From Varroa destructor (Eukaryota; Arthropoda; Arachnida; Mesostigmata; Varroidae), in NCBI RefSeq assembly GCF_002443255.2, contig NW_019211456.1, forward strand, positions 53,981,743-54,045,742: a stretch of DNA of 64,000 nt, in the 5' to 3' direction. The notes under the pieces are model-generated. The model was not told where the DNA came from. It did no database searches and saw nothing but the letters and a program-made list of their open reading frames with translations. Every line of letters starts with the position of its first letter. The first letter of the stretch is position 1. This document shows, one piece after another, positions 24,301-38,387 of the stretch. Position numbers and translations under genes: made by a program.

Positions 24301-27300
24301 CCGAATTCCGATGTTGAACTATCTATTATGCACAACATGACGCAATTCTTCCAAATCTGGTGGCCTTCAATTCAACTAAGGCACACGGAAGAACATCGTG
24401 ATCAAGTGCTGGTTACTTAACAACCACCGATTCAGGGCAATTGTCTGCGTGGCTCAGCACGCGGCGTAGCGACCACACCGGCGCCGCGGAACGGATCGAT
24501 TGTAGAAACAACGGCAGCAGCAAGAAGCTATCGGCTTATGCAATTGCGTTAAGTGTTTTAAATTCAACGGCAGTTTTTTAAAAAAAATGTATTTTGCGTA
24601 ACGCCCTTATTTTATGATCTGGTGATAGCTTAAATTTGCATGCTTTACTAAACGAATGGATTGGTTGTTACACATACAAAGTTAAAATAGTCGCTTACTA
24701 CAGTAATCGTTTAAGGTTTGGAAATATCTGGATGACCCAAGTATTATGATTTGAAAGTAACTAGTACTTACTGGTGGAACTAGGTCGTTGAGATTAGACT
24801 GAAATCCTGTCGGTCTACCCAGTTAATTGCTTGCCATAGAAAAACGCGCGCCGTGTGTATTTTTTATTTTTAAGTTGGCTACTTAACTTTATGCAGAGGC
24901 TAGACTTTGCTTGGAGGGTACCAGCGGTATAAAGCAATATCTAACTACTGCAGTACCGGATGTAATACTCGAAATATGTAGGTCAACAAGTTACTAAGTT
25001 TAATTATTGAATTAAGTAAGCTTTTGTTATAAAAAAAAAATTAAGTAACTGAACTTAATGCTAGGATTGGGATTCATCTGGTAAAGCACAGATGTATTGC
25101 ATAAATTATGCTGTAGCGTTCCAGTGTCCTGGCGCTTCTGTCCTGCCTTGCAGGACATTTGATGCGGTGCAGAAAAAAATAATTTTTTTGGTTTTAAGTT
25201 CGGTATAGCTATTAGACATTGCTTCAGACAACGTTGTATATACAAGAACAATATATGAGGAAGCGGCTTTGATAGCCTTGATACCACGATGTCGTAATGG
25301 CTCTAATTCAATTCTATTTCTGTTGCTTTCAATGCCGCAGTCGTCGACGGGGGATAGCACCAAGCCTTACTGTGGCATCATAAACTCCTTCCATCAGGTC
25401 GTTACTTTCGTTCCTGTACCTGTTTGGTTGCGCTAAGTGTACGACTACCATTCTTACCATCACCAGCACCATATTACAACAAACGCTATTCCCATTGCTG
25501 GACACTTTTATCATTCTTCCCGCCACAAACAACAACAGCAAGAAGCGACTATATGAATCGTTGCAGCATCACCACTGTAATGTTAGGCGACTATTATTAA
25601 TGATAGTATAATAATCGCCGTCGGTGCCGTAGTAGCTACAATCACCATGGTCATTTCCGGCCATCGCTTCGAAGCTGGGCCGCTTATGTTGTCAGCTCTC
25701 AGGACAAGCCAAACGGCAGCGTTTGCTTTTGTCGCGTAGTTTGCATGCAACCTTCGTTTGTATTCGGTGGTGCCGGAGCTTCTCCACTTTGCTGTGCGTA
25801 AGCACAACGCTGTATGGTGAGCGGTAAGTAGCCGGGCATGAAGCTGCAATGTGAAGGAGTTTTGAAGAACGAAGAGAAAGCAGCCCGTCGATTTAGAAGC
25901 AGACGACCGTAATCTATTGGCTGCGTTTGCTGGTCGTACTTTGAAGATGTCCGTTTTTCATAGCTTAAACGTGATTTCTCGATTTTAAGCGCCGAAACAC
26001 TTCGATTGCCGTAGAAAGTTACAAGTTATTTAACTTGAGCATACGTCATCACACAACTTAGGATAATGTATCAATTACAGTAGCAAATTCGCATATCGCA
26101 TAACCTGGGAAATTTAGTATATACGATTTAGTAAGTCCCAGAATCACGTTTGCAATTTAGTTGTATTCAACTTGTGTGAAACGAACGTGTGTGAAAAAGG
26201 TTATACATGAGTGCAAAGAATAACACTGCATACGGTAGAATGCATACCAGAAATCTTATGTCAACCGATATCCATAAACAGATGCGATTTAGTAAGAAAT
26301 ATAGCTGTTTATAGTCTTTTTTTATCGAGCTCAAGGTATGGAGGTGTGATAAGCAACATAATTACTTAAGGTTATTGAGCCTTATTCTTTTCTAAGATAT
26401 TTTTCTTTGTTGTGTGATTTTATGTTTGATACAAGGTGAGATATGAGACGGATCCAATCATATCAGTTTTAGAGATTACGGTGGTTATAGTCATATCTAA
26501 AAACAGAAATAAATATGAGTACCGTAGCCAACTATTTTTTTCAGGTAGCACGTAAGACACATGCCATTTTCAAAATATAAAAGCAAGCAACGCCTACGAT
26601 GCAATCTCTCGTACTCTGCGAAAAAAATAAAGTATCTAAATGCGAACACATGAATATAACATCACAAGAACATATGATATACGTTTGCTAATGTTTAGTT
26701 GTATTCGACGACGTTTATCAAATCGTCGGGAATAACCGGGGACATAATTCTAATGGGTTCGACACATCATAGCATTGTCGTCGCAATGTTGCAGTGGTAA
26801 CACATCCACTTACGGAATTTAAGTGCTTGTGAATTTTATAACAGGTTCCTTTCTTAATGGTAGTCGGCCGTTTAGCACAATACTAACGTGGTTCCGGACG
26901 TAACGCGCAAAACGTCTATTTTTTACTACATCGTGCGGAATCGACAGCATTTCCTTCCTTTTTAACTATAGCCCACGATTCGGAAGCGATTTTAGAACTG
27001 ATAGTTTCGCAGAACTGCTACTCAAAACGGATTTATTGGTGTCTAAGCTAGGAGTTGATTTAAACAGTGGTTCGAAGCGCATCCGAAATGCAACTTCTGA
27101 CTTCTGAAGCTGTTCGTGAGTTCATTTTATCGTCTAGTTTTAAACATAGATGTAGTTCATTGTTCCACACAAAAGTTGACATTTGGTAGATTTCTTGTAA
27201 ACCACCGCATTGGTTGGTCAGGATTTTTGAACAGAAGCTAGCAGATTTCATGTGCAATCACTTACAGTCCAGATGTTTATACAACCATAAATCATGACCG

Positions 27301-28789
27301 ATCGAAGCATGCTCGTTTTTATCGACACACCTCTAAATGTGATAGTTCCTAAGCGATTTTCTGCATTAGCAATATGGCGTCAATGCGAACAAAATACATG
27401 GTATTGGCACAGCACGTATTCAAGGGCCTGGTTAGAAATCAGAAGTAAATCTGAGGGTGTGTTAACTCGTTACCTTTAGTCACACACAGAGCCCATTTTG
27501 AAACAAAATTATGGCTATAGTCGGAATACGTTTACATTTGATATAAGTATACGATTTGAAATGCAAAAACACTCCCAATGCTAAGTTATAAAGAAACAAA
27601 GCATTCTATTTTTTCAATTTTAGGTATTTTGAAATTATGTTACTTCAAGTCCTTGTGAGGTATTAAACAACACCCAAGAGTGCATAGATTAGATTTATCG
27701 TCATCGAAATCAAACTTTTCTGAACCACCTCTCTGAGGTCTTTGTATTCGCATTGGCCTCATAAAGTCTACTGGGAGCTCTAGAAGCACTAATGCAAACA
27801 CTATGATAGGCATATGATGTGCCGTCAATCTGCTGTACTTCGATATATTTAGGTGATTTAATATTTTAACAGTTATCCTCTTTACATAAGCAACTGTCCT
27901 TAGGCAAGAGCAAAACACTGCAAAACAATTGTTTGAGTTTGAATGTTCAATTGCCAATTGATATAAGAGGGCTAAAGGAGCCGAGGATGTCTTTTTTAAC
28001 TAATTTCTTTTTGGTCAATTATCTCTTCATTCTACTAGTAGATGGTTTAAATCGTTCATATATTCATATTCCGTATAAAGCTATACCTGGCGCGCCCAAT
28101 GAGCGCATAAAATGTTTTCATTAGAACGATTTTCGAGCGCCTGCGAAGAAATCTGTCTAACTTAACATTGGTATATTAACGAGAAATTACCCATGCTCAA
28201 GGTATGGTTTGTGATAGCTTGTTTGTCATATTCTAAACGTACTTTGTTTTCCTTCACAAGATCTTTCTTGGCGTCTTCCAAGGCCCGAATTGAGGTAATA
28301 TAATTACCTAAGCTATGAACAGCTTATTTTGTATTGTTAATCATTCTTATACTCCCCTCCACTGTAGCAAGACATATATATGCTTTAGAATATACACGAA
28401 GAATAGTAGCTGTTTTATCCTTTGAAAGTTATATCAGTTTTACCACTGAAACCGCCACAAGCGACTAAATATTCAGTTTAAAATGGCTTGTAATTGTAAA
28501 CCCTCCATAGAAAATATTGTTTTTCCCAACTTCGTGTTAATGAACAAAGTATATTAAAAAAAGTAGAATATATAAATTTTATATAACATATGTAACATTT
28601 TACGTAATATGTTTAATATATAATACGAATATATAAATAATATATAGTATAAATTTGTGCCTGTATCACAGCCAGCCGCTATCAACAAGAATACATTTGT
28701 ACTTAATAATATGATAGGTTAATAAAATTATCTAGAGCATGGAAAATTGAAATAATTCTGCACATAAATGCTCGCTGTCTGTTTTTAAT
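21326..28789. other. Intergenic, mostly AT-rich, no gene recognised
   Basis: It contains a second GC-rich, trinucleotide-biased island at 25310-25930 with AACAACAACAGCAAG-type runs, similar in texture to 19740-21240, and a short GC-rich patch at 24430-24530. Open frames at 24229-24420 (plus), 27060-27257 (minus) and 27640-27957 (minus) match no family I know. An AT-only tract lies at 28556-28655. Confidence 0.5.
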
Positions 28790-30590
28790 TTGACTCGAGA
28801 ACTGTGCCATATGAGCCCACTATTGCGAGCTTGACATGCTTTATTACAAGTTCGGCGTGGCAAATTCTGAAGCAGGATAATATTAGCCCTGGATAACAGT
28901 GATAGAATGTTTCATGTATCCCAGAACACGGTGTGCGATTGTAGTGCCATTTGCTGTTAGTGCCTTTTCGAAAGTTCGTAGCTTGTTCACGAACTGGTTG
29001 GCGAATATCTGACGAACCGCAAAGCAACTTGCTTCTTAAATCACGAGATCACTAGCATATAGTAGAACATTTGCTCTGACAGATTTATGATTTATCATTA
29101 TGCTGCTTAGAAAATTGTTCAGGAGAACTAAGAAAAGTAAAGGGCTGAGGTTCTTGGTCGAAACCCATTTTGTCACCTGTAAAATAAGTCTACTTCGTCC
29201 AGAGCATCTTGTATCTTAACGAGAGACTCTTGTAGAATCGAAGCGATAAGTTGGATGCGCTTGTATGGACTTCCTTCCTCAACAAGCTTAAACAAAATCC
29301 GGTCCCTCGAAGCTTTGTCAGGTGTGGCTTCGAAATCGACCAATACAGCATAGATGAACTGTTTCCACCCTTTATGTTTATGACGGATCCCATCTTGGCA
29401 AGCAATATTTGACAGGCAGTAACTGTTGGCTCTCTTCTACGGAAGTAGTGTTGTGTATCTGAGATCATGTCTCGAGCTTCTATAAAAGCGGAAAAACACG
29501 TAAAGCGTATAGCTATGAGTAATTTGTAGCAGCAGTTCTCTGCGATTCCTTTTCACGAACTCAGCTGTCAAAGATTGCTTTTGCCGTTCGAGGTAACGGT
29601 AAGAAATGCCTCCTAGCAATCCTTTTCCCGTCATTTAGACAAGTGTTGTAGAAAGTAGTGCAACATGGGGATCTCGTAAGGCAGCGCTGCACTTACTGAC
29701 GTCAGGTCGGTCTGGAGTGGGAAAAAGTTTGCTGAGATGCTCAAGAAGTCCTTCTGTGTTCAACGATTTTTCCAAAACTCTCCGCTTTAAAAGTACTGCG
29801 TGGGCCCTTCGTAGCGAGAAGCACATAGCGATAAGAAGGTGACTTTTAAACGAGATTTAACGTGTGGGAGGTCTTTTGTCCGAGGTACACGACTTGGGCG
29901 AGAGGCAAGTTGGTCATGAGTACATTAATAATTGAGGCCTTATCGGGTCAGTAAAAGTCGGTTGCGAGCGGGCACCCTAAGTTTGCTAAGGCGTAAATCA
30001 GCAGACTTGTGCTTATCGAATCTTGATTGAGGTCGCCCGCTAGGATACTTGGCGATCCGTTGAGCAGAGTACTTAAGCGTCGTGTCATCTTCTTTACCAG
30101 TATTGTTGATAATTGAACAAGGTATAGCTGGCCATATACAACTATTGGGCTGGGCCTTTAAAATTCTAAAAATCAAGGTCATTTTTCGATATAAGTATTG
30201 TCATATTGCCCAGGCACAAATTATAGCATAACGTGACGCCACAGCTAGGGTTCTTTCTCTCTTCCAGTTTGGTCGCTGGTAAGTGTATCGTGTAGAAACT
30301 CCGTACATTGAACGGCGTGTTGGTCAGGAAACTGTTACGTCGATGCCTTAAAAGGCCAAAACGATAACAAGTTCAGGGAGCAAACACTCTCACTGTTTTA
30401 TAGTGCAACAGTTAACATTTCCAAAAAAATGCTTGAGACTTTTGTAGTTTAAACCACTGGATAATTGCACGGTTGTGAGGAGGGAGTCGGATAGGGTCCT
30501 TTTCGGCAATGCTTCGAGCTGCTTTGTCTTGTTGTCGAGGTCCAAACTCTGCTGCCTAGCCTGCTTTGCCTGCCGTAACAAACTCGAAGA
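28790..30590 (-). mobile_element. Decayed non-LTR retrotransposon (endonuclease and reverse transcriptase remnants)
   Basis: Read on the minus strand from high to low coordinates. Around 30017-30050 is SILAGDLNQD, matching the GDFN motif of the APE-type endonuclease domain, followed by KASIINVLMTNLP. Around 29299-29342 is VDFEATPDKASRDRI, matching reverse transcriptase motif A. At 29110-29150 is LSPLLFLVLLNNFL (motif B). At 29048-29059 is YASD in place of the catalytic YADD. These lie in different frames and are broken by stops and shifts, so the copy is dead. The domain order is that of a LINE pol ORF. No poly(A) tail or target-site duplication was found; both ends are approximate. The clade is not determinable by eye. 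Confidence 0.75.
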
Positions 30591-33500
30591 TCACCTTTGA
30601 CGTTCAGGATAACTTTGACATATATGTCGAGATTTCAAATCTCTTATACTACCTGTACGCTCAATCTACACGATGAGCTGATGTTAAAAAATTAAAAAAC
30701 AGCACGGGATTGCATCTTATTTAAAAATTGAGTCTATGTAAGAAACGCTATTTATATTTTCCCGACAAGCGACAAACTATTAATAGGGACTAGACAAATT
30801 CGCTGGCTTTGTCTCGTTGCCATTCTATTGTTAACTCAACTAATGTTGTACACTAGATTGGTGGTGGCATTGTGATGTAGTCCACGCTAAAAAAAAACGA
30901 TATAGAAGCGCTGTGCAACTAGGAGGCATGTTAATCTGATTCATTGACATTACGTACTAACATAAATGCAAATATACTCAGTTGTTCTACTGCAGTTACT
31001 TTCCTTTATATTTGTGCAATTATCTTGTTCTTTCGCTATAATGAACCTACAATTGCGTTGCTTTACTGAAGCTGTTTCACCAAGCTCTTTTGGTATTCCT
31101 AATTCGATTGGTTAGACCCAACTTAACGTAGACTATAGCTGGATTGCACATCTACAGTTTGACAATTGTCTGGTTACGATTCTCTTATAATTCCCTCGCG
31201 CTAGTTCTATTACCTCGCTTCCCCTTACGACTCACTCCCATCAGTATAGTTTGCACGTCATCACAAATTATATCCGCAAAGAAGCATAAGCATGCTAACA
31301 GCGCGATAACACTCTTTCATACCATTCGCTGTTTGCCCAAAATTTGCACTTTTGCCTAAAATGTATGTCTCATGGAATTAGAAGCCTCAATAGTTGCCAC
31401 CAATATACTAGCCATTAACAAAACTAGTTTTGACGCAGTAAAAATTGAATTCGCCGAACGGAAAATTTCGAACTAGTTTTGAGAACCCAGCAGATGTGGA
31501 CATAGTCATCGACAACGAATACTGAACCTTACGCAAATCTCAGGAAATTTGGTCGTATTGTTCAATTAAATAATCTTTGATGGCATATATATATAAAATA
31601 TATATATTTATATAAAGATACATACATAATATATATATAAATATAAATAAAATATAGTATACCACAAAATCAGTGAGCAACAGTTGTTTGTAGCCCCTAA
31701 GTTGTAACAGCTTAGAAAATTTAAAAAGAATAAAAGTTTACGGCATAGTTGCATAGCCAGAGAGATCAAGTCGCATTTTTAACATTACGGATGATATACA
31801 TCAAAATTAGCTAATCGTCTTCATGACAGGAACAAACTAAACGATTGACTTCATGGCGCGCTTTGCACTGCAATGTGGTATGTATCTTTAAACCTTGGGT
31901 TAACCTCAGTGCACTAGTGGTCTATTCACTACAGAGTTTCATCCATGTTAACGAACGTAGAAGAGTACGTAGTGGTAATAGAGGGTCGAAGGAGACTGAC
32001 GATAGTATTCCTGCTCTTAAAAAAGATATTTTTGATCAACTACGAAAATATCCGCTTAGTTCGGAAGCATAACATCACCAGAAATAAAGATTATTTCGGC
32101 TGCTTACGGCAATACAGAGAAACAAGTATCTCGCCTTAGTGCAGTCCTTTAGGGAGCTATCGTTGGCACACAGGGTTTTCAACTATGTGCTTCTCTTATC
32201 TTCGCAATCTTGGTGTACCTTCATCGATCTCTATGTGCGCCTATCGTGCTTTTATTAATAGGTTGTTATGTTCATTATAAATTCCTGATTCATCTCGCTA
32301 AATTATTAAATAGATAAATAGAACATTAAAATTAAAACGGAGGACTACTATCTGAAATTATGATTTTCTAGCTTGTAAATCATTTTATTTATGTATTTAG
32401 ATAGAAAGGATGTCGTCCTAATGACCTTAGTGTGCACCTGAGCTCTACAACAATTAGCGCGTATGTTCTTAGGTAGACGATTTCGCCATTAGTACTAGAT
32501 GAAACTATACCATCTCACAAGCGCTGGATTAAAGTAACAATTCTAAGTGAACTACTCAGGTGAGCGAACCACAACACAGACAGACCGACAGTGTTTTTAG
32601 CATAACTCCAGTCAGGCATGTACATATTTACCTCAGACGGTAAAGAAAGAGCTAAACTGTGCCTTTCACACTAGGAGCTGAAGAGTGCTCGTTTAAGTGA
32701 TCGAGGCCCAAATCCAAATATATAAAACGACTCACTGACATCTATGCCTAATTATGGAAACCAGTTGCAAAAAATCAGAACGGAAAGTGGCCGACGAGGG
32801 AAAGTATCGGAGCGGATCGATCATATGAAAGGTTTATGGTCTGGCTTTGATACATAATCGGGAGTAGTTTAGGGATTTGTAGGGATGCTTACCTAATAAA
32901 TACTTTTTTGTATCACCATAAGGACTCGAATTCAAAAATCTGTACAGATGGGCTTTACATGAGCATTTTGAGTTCATTCTCAGGTAACCCTATAAATGAG
33001 AACTGTTGATAGAATTATCTATTAGACGCTGATTCAAGTAACGGACGGCCGAGCCTTGTCAGAGTTACCGAACAGTGAGGCGACCCAGAAAGTTGATATC
33101 TCGTAGTTAAGCAAAACTGTTCCAGCCAGATTCATCATTTGCACTAAGGGATTATCACCGCTAGGTGTCAACTTCTAAGTATATTTAAATCTTAGCTCAG
33201 GCTTGCTTGCGTATGATTTGTAACTAGTCAACCTACTTAACTTTGTTGTGTTTAATACATGTTAGTCAATAAAAATAATTCTTTTATATCAGGCTCAGTT
33301 TTCTCTAATCGCGTTCCAACCGGTGGAAATATGAACAAGTGATTTTTGTAGTCAATGACAAAATTTTATCAAGTTAAGTCAATATATTCAAAATTGTTGA
33401 TGAAAATCAGGTAGTGAACTTCGTGGTGATACTAAATGCTTTGACGAATGATTCCCCCTACCGTTTCTTTCTTCTTTGCACAGGTTATGATAGCAAAAAA

Positions 33501-36500
33501 ATTCCATAACGAATAACAAAACAAAAGTAAACCAATGCTGAAGGAAAAATTATTACCGGATTAGGGGGTAACGCCACAACTAGAGCAAACCTGGTTTATT
33601 TAGATTACGGCACGTTTCGAACGAAGAAGTGATTCAAATGTGATAACTGTGTTATCAGCATTTAAATTCGACTCATAGCGCAATTCACTCTGCAGGACCA
33701 CACGGCCTCCTACTGGAAACCACTGATTTAACGCCATATCTTTGTTTTTGCGCTTTACAAACTCGAAGTAAACAACAAGTAAATAATCATATACTAGCTC
33801 ACGGCACTCGAAAAAAGTACACATTGTATACGTTAGACTTGCAGTGTTGCATTACAGGGTATTTTAAGGTATAGTAGGTTACAATCTGCAGCCTTACTTC
33901 AATTTTCAAAAAGTTTAAGCAAGCCGTAATAGTAAAGCACCACAGCTGCTATTATAAGAAATCGTAATACTGTTATCCTAAAATATATTTATGTTAATAT
34001 AGTTTACATGGCTTGATCATTTATAAAATCCTCATCTCAGTGCACAAAGGATTTCTACGCGCACACCTTGTCGATTTGTTTAGCGAAAAATCGTACTAAT
34101 TGTTCGCCTACCATGTAACGCATCATTGTGGATGAATAGGGATTAATCAATTCTTTTTAATTTTTTTATTTTATGAAATATTCCTAGATACAAAGAGTTT
34201 TCAAAATCCCGACTTTGTTTAGCCGCTACAAACCCTCTGAAAACCTCGCGCCTTGTGATTAAGCCCTTACTAAACTTTTCTATATTCGAATTCATACCAA
34301 GTTCCAATGCGTGATAGAATTCGATACAAGAAACTTTTTTCCATTGAGTCCATAAAGCACTTTTTGATCAACGGGCTTGTTCAGCCAGTTAGAATAGGCT
34401 CCCTGTAGGTTTGAAACCGACGACATGCATGCATTTATTCCCAACATAGATGTCAATTGAGCGAAGTACCGTTTAATCGCTTGAAGTTGATATTTATGTG
34501 AAAATGTTGTAATAAAATAATTTTGAAAAATCAGTGATACTACGAGAATGATTGCTTTTATTTGTAGCGTCAGGGCACACGATAAGGACCTTGATTCGGG
34601 GCATAAATAATTTACAACTCATTTGAAGAATTCGTCATCTAAATTCTCGGACAACGTTTAATATTAATGTGAGAAAAATCATTTTCGCTAAAACACACCG
34701 CGCATATGGAAAATACTGGATATAAATGCTGAGCTGACCTTTTGAGCCAAAAGACCCAAACAGGCGCAAAGTCTCGAAAGAAAAAGATTATTGCGACCAA
34801 CTTGATAATTTTATAGAAAATACGAAACCTCTTCCACAAAACAGCTTTTAAGATCTGCTGAAAGAAACCGAGAAAATTAGAAGCAGCTCTTTTATGTAAC
34901 TTTTTGTCAATTCTCGACTTTTTGGCTTAGTTCATATTGTAGGTCCCGCATATATAAATCGTTTTCTAATTTTCATAAACCATTTAGTTGCCAGTAACGA
35001 CATAGATTTTTACCTGTCATTAATTACTTTAGTCGGAAGAAAATTTGTCCCAGTTTATTAACTATTATTTAGCTATTATTATCAGTTGTTATCGTGCATT
35101 CGTATGCAGACCGAATCTCAATGAACCAGAGAGATTGACACCAACGGTTTAAATAAGGCTTATCGTTCCGTTACTGCGTAATTTTTACATCGGAAGATTT
35201 GAAAAAGCTCTATCATATTAAATTTTTGGATCTTCCAAGCATTCTAAAATCAGCTTCTTCGTGCAGTTCACTTATTGCATCTTGCACTGGTTTTGTGTTC
35301 GATTTTTTACGCCCTGTTGAATGAACCGTGATGTCTTGGAAGACATGAGCGTCAGTCCAGGAATAATACAGAAAGCCGAGTTAAATAAAATTATCTCAGA
35401 AACTGTCCTAGAACCCTTTTTAACAACGAGACAAGAGGAAATTGTGTTACAAATAGGATGTAAGTTCGGGAAAGTCTTAGCAATATATTTAACTAAATTT
35501 GAAGGCAGACTCACAACAACGCCGAAGTTATGCATTCTCTTAGTTTTGGAGATGATGAGAGTTCTTGAGTGTATACAACATACAATTGTAATTTATCTCA
35601 TTGTCAACATCTTTTTCAGGAACATTAACAGTAGAATACACCTACAGTGATAATTACAGTAATACGAACTTAAATTCGGAAAATACTGGGCGAAACCGTT
35701 GATCAATCCTATTCTCCTCGGTTCAAATCGCAATCGAAATGTGAGGACAAGTCGCTCTCTCCCTCACTACCCAATTTTTTTACTTGATCCTTTTTTGGTA
35801 GAGTGCAGATTGATCGAGGTCACATGTATGGTAGGGTGGAAGGCTTCAGTAGAATTTTTTTGCTAGTAAAAGATGCGCAAGCTATTTCTTAAGCTCATAC
35901 ATCTTAAGCTCATTTGTACAAATTATGCTGTTTAGCTCATTCATTATTCTTTGACAAACTAATATTGTTTGTTCATATGTTTTACGGGCGCATGACGTTG
36001 ATAGAATCGAAACGAACATGAACTTCTGTCCTTTAACCTCCACATGTCAACTTACGATTGATGAATGTGGTGGGCCACTAACCTTTCTCTCATCGTCCTT
36101 TCATGTCGTCGTTTCTGCTGCCGAAACACACAAAGCGTTCTCGTGGCACACATAGATACTTGGGAAAAAGTGTGTTCCCACATGTCGTTAAGCTTCATGA
36201 AGATAAAACCTTTTTCCCGTTTTCAAGTTGTTTTCAATGCCAAGCATATATGCGTTACTAAAGTACCTCACAGACATTAGCAAAAGGGAAAGTGAAAAAA
36301 TATCATCTGCAGAATAGAAAGTGTTAATAATGCAACAAAAATGTCCAACAAAGCAAGGCAAATAAGTGAACGTGTACCATAAAATGAGTACAAAGGTCGT
36401 TCCCTTCGCGTCGAAAGGGATCACGTTGCGTATACTAGGTTGTTTATGAAGTTCTTATTTGCAATTTATTAAAGTGAAGCAGTTCTTGAGCAACTTAATG

Positions 36501-37442
36501 TAAAAATTAATGAACTAAGACGATTGAATTACACATGATGTAAGTGAGAATATAGAACGCAATAGGAAGTCAACGATCTAACAATAGTTAGACACGGATC
36601 ACAGTGTAACCGACAAAAGCAAGTCGACTACGCTGAATGAAAAGTGTTTCTTTAAAAGAAACAACAGTCAAGAATTATTAACCCATAACTGGAACAGCTG
36701 TTGCCATTTATGTTCACTGTTTACTTCATTAAATGGACTTCATTTAAGAAGCTTGCTTTGATCGCACCGTACGGTGTACTGATCACATGTACATGTCACA
36801 ATAATTATCGTGCTTCTTGAAAAAATTGCTCGTTGCGAAATCAAAAAATATGCGCCTTAGTCAAATGAAAAAAAAATGTAGAGTAAATTAACGTTAACTA
36901 ATCGGGTACCCACATCACCATTGATTTCTAAATTTATAAAAATAAAATGTACTTTTTTGATGTATATCATCAATGCTGGAAGTACTGACGATCGCATTAA
37001 TCGTGCTAAATTTCTTTGTGATGCTATGAATAAATGATCATAAACGGAGATTCCAACATCTCACGAGTTGACTAGACTATTGCTTCACCCGCTGACTATG
37101 CCACTAAAGCACTAATTTACAACTCTTGTATCTCTGACAGTCTACTTCAATTAATTTTATACGTCATGTATATATTAGGCCCTATTCATGACCTCTTAAA
37201 GACGCGTGATCCGGGTCTAATCAGTAATTTGTTTTTTTACCAGCCTACCGTCTGCTTACTCCAACTATAAGCCCACGTTGTTCGACGTATTGCTAGAAAA
37301 TACAAATTATCCTTCTCTATCTTGCCAGGTTGATTAAGAACAATGGTTTCGAGTCTATATAAACAAAATTGACGGCAAAGTTTTTTTAATACGCGTGATA
37401 ATATATATGACATACTAAAAGTTTGTTGACCGGTGTCTGTCT
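30591..37442. other. AT-rich region, no gene recognised
   Basis: It includes an AT-only tract at 31584-31660. An open segment at 31845-32072 ends in a charged tail (KKDIFDQLRKYPLSSEA). A plus-strand frame at 35321-35650 contains a perfect donor GTAAGT at 35460. None could be assigned to a family. Confidence 0.5.
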
Positions 37443-37709
37443 TTGATAAGCGAAGTCACGCCCGTAATGGACTTTTATTTAACCCAAAGCATCAAAGCAT
37501 TGGTAATCACATTGTTCACCTTAAAAGTCTTGTCAACTCTTCTCCACATCGTTATGCAACTTTATTCCACAGAATTAGAAATAACAGAAGAAGCAAGGGT
37601 GAAAAATGTAAATGAGGATCTTTTTACCGCTCTAGATATGCTTCCATCTAAAAACCTCTGTTGGTACTCCATTTTGGACATAGATAGACTCATGTCAATT
37701 GGTGGGTAG
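37443..37709 (+). other. Unassigned open frame, possible exon
   Basis: An 88-codon frame with an ATG at 37467. It has one hydrophobic helix (starting SIKALVITLFTLKVLSTLL) followed by a soluble part with EITEEARVKN and MLPSKNLCWYSILDIDRLM. The base mix is more even than its neighbours. An acceptor-like TCTGTCTTTGATAAG| precedes it. No homologue recalled; another frame overlaps (37433-37615). It may be chance. Confidence 0.2.
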
Positions 37710-38171
37710 TTCATGGCCTGCCTGATATTTTGAGGTAGGCGGCCTTTGCTTCTTTGATGGAGCTTATTTTTTGTTACATAAATTTATAGACTACTCCTCA
37801 ATCAACCACCATTTCGATGCACCGTTTTGTTAATTGTGCATGTATCATAAAGACTATTATCTCCGGCTGTTGCATATTCTTACTTTAATCCCATATACAA
37901 TTCGATACTCGCAAATACTGTTATTTGAAATTCGTTTTCTAAGTTTTACTAATGTCAATACTGTTATTTTAAGGCTGCAAATCACTTTTGAGCCCGGCGT
38001 TTTCACTCAAATTTAATGTTCGCCGTCCTAAGGATAATGCGGTGCATGTTAAGAATTGAGGACTGGAATTCATATAAATTGAAACACCTTAAAAATGTGG
38101 CTGCTAGTTTAGTTGATTAATAAAATATGACACTCCACTTATCGAATATATCAATTTTTGCTTATTTCTAG

Positions 38172-38387
38172 ATATTCAAAAGGCTTTATTTTATCTACAA
38201 GACCATCGCCAGGATTGATCACTCCGCTATGGCGGATGTTAAAATGAACATCACTTCCGTGTTCAACAATATTACGATCAACTTCAACTCATTTTTCTAT
38301 TGGTACAGTTTTTTCTTATTCTTGTTACTGCTTTTAATGATGGTATTTTTCCATTGCAACTATTTTTTTATATGCTCCAAAGGTTAA
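38172..38387 (+). other. Candidate terminal exon or small membrane-protein ORF
   Basis: After a strong acceptor (TTGCTTATTTCTAG|) an open frame runs 71 codons to TAA. From the ATG at 38229 it would be a 52-residue peptide: MADVKMNITSVFNNITIN with two N-glycosylation sequons, then a long hydrophobic helix rich in F and L, then a short tail. Third positions in the first 25 codons after the ATG are C-rich (AAC ATC, TTC AAC, ATC AAC), unlike the surrounding AT-rich DNA. It could be the last exon of a membrane protein, a micropeptide, or chance. Confidence 0.25.

Noticed and set aside
28664..28676. TATCACAGCCAGC matches the 5' part of the miR-2 family
   Set aside because: No complementary arm (GGCTGTGA) lies within 100 bp on either side, so no precursor hairpin can form; the match stops after 13 nt.
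38160..38220. LDIQKAL reading in another frame, like reverse transcriptase motif A
   Set aside because: It hits a stop within 17 codons and no other reverse transcriptase block is nearby.
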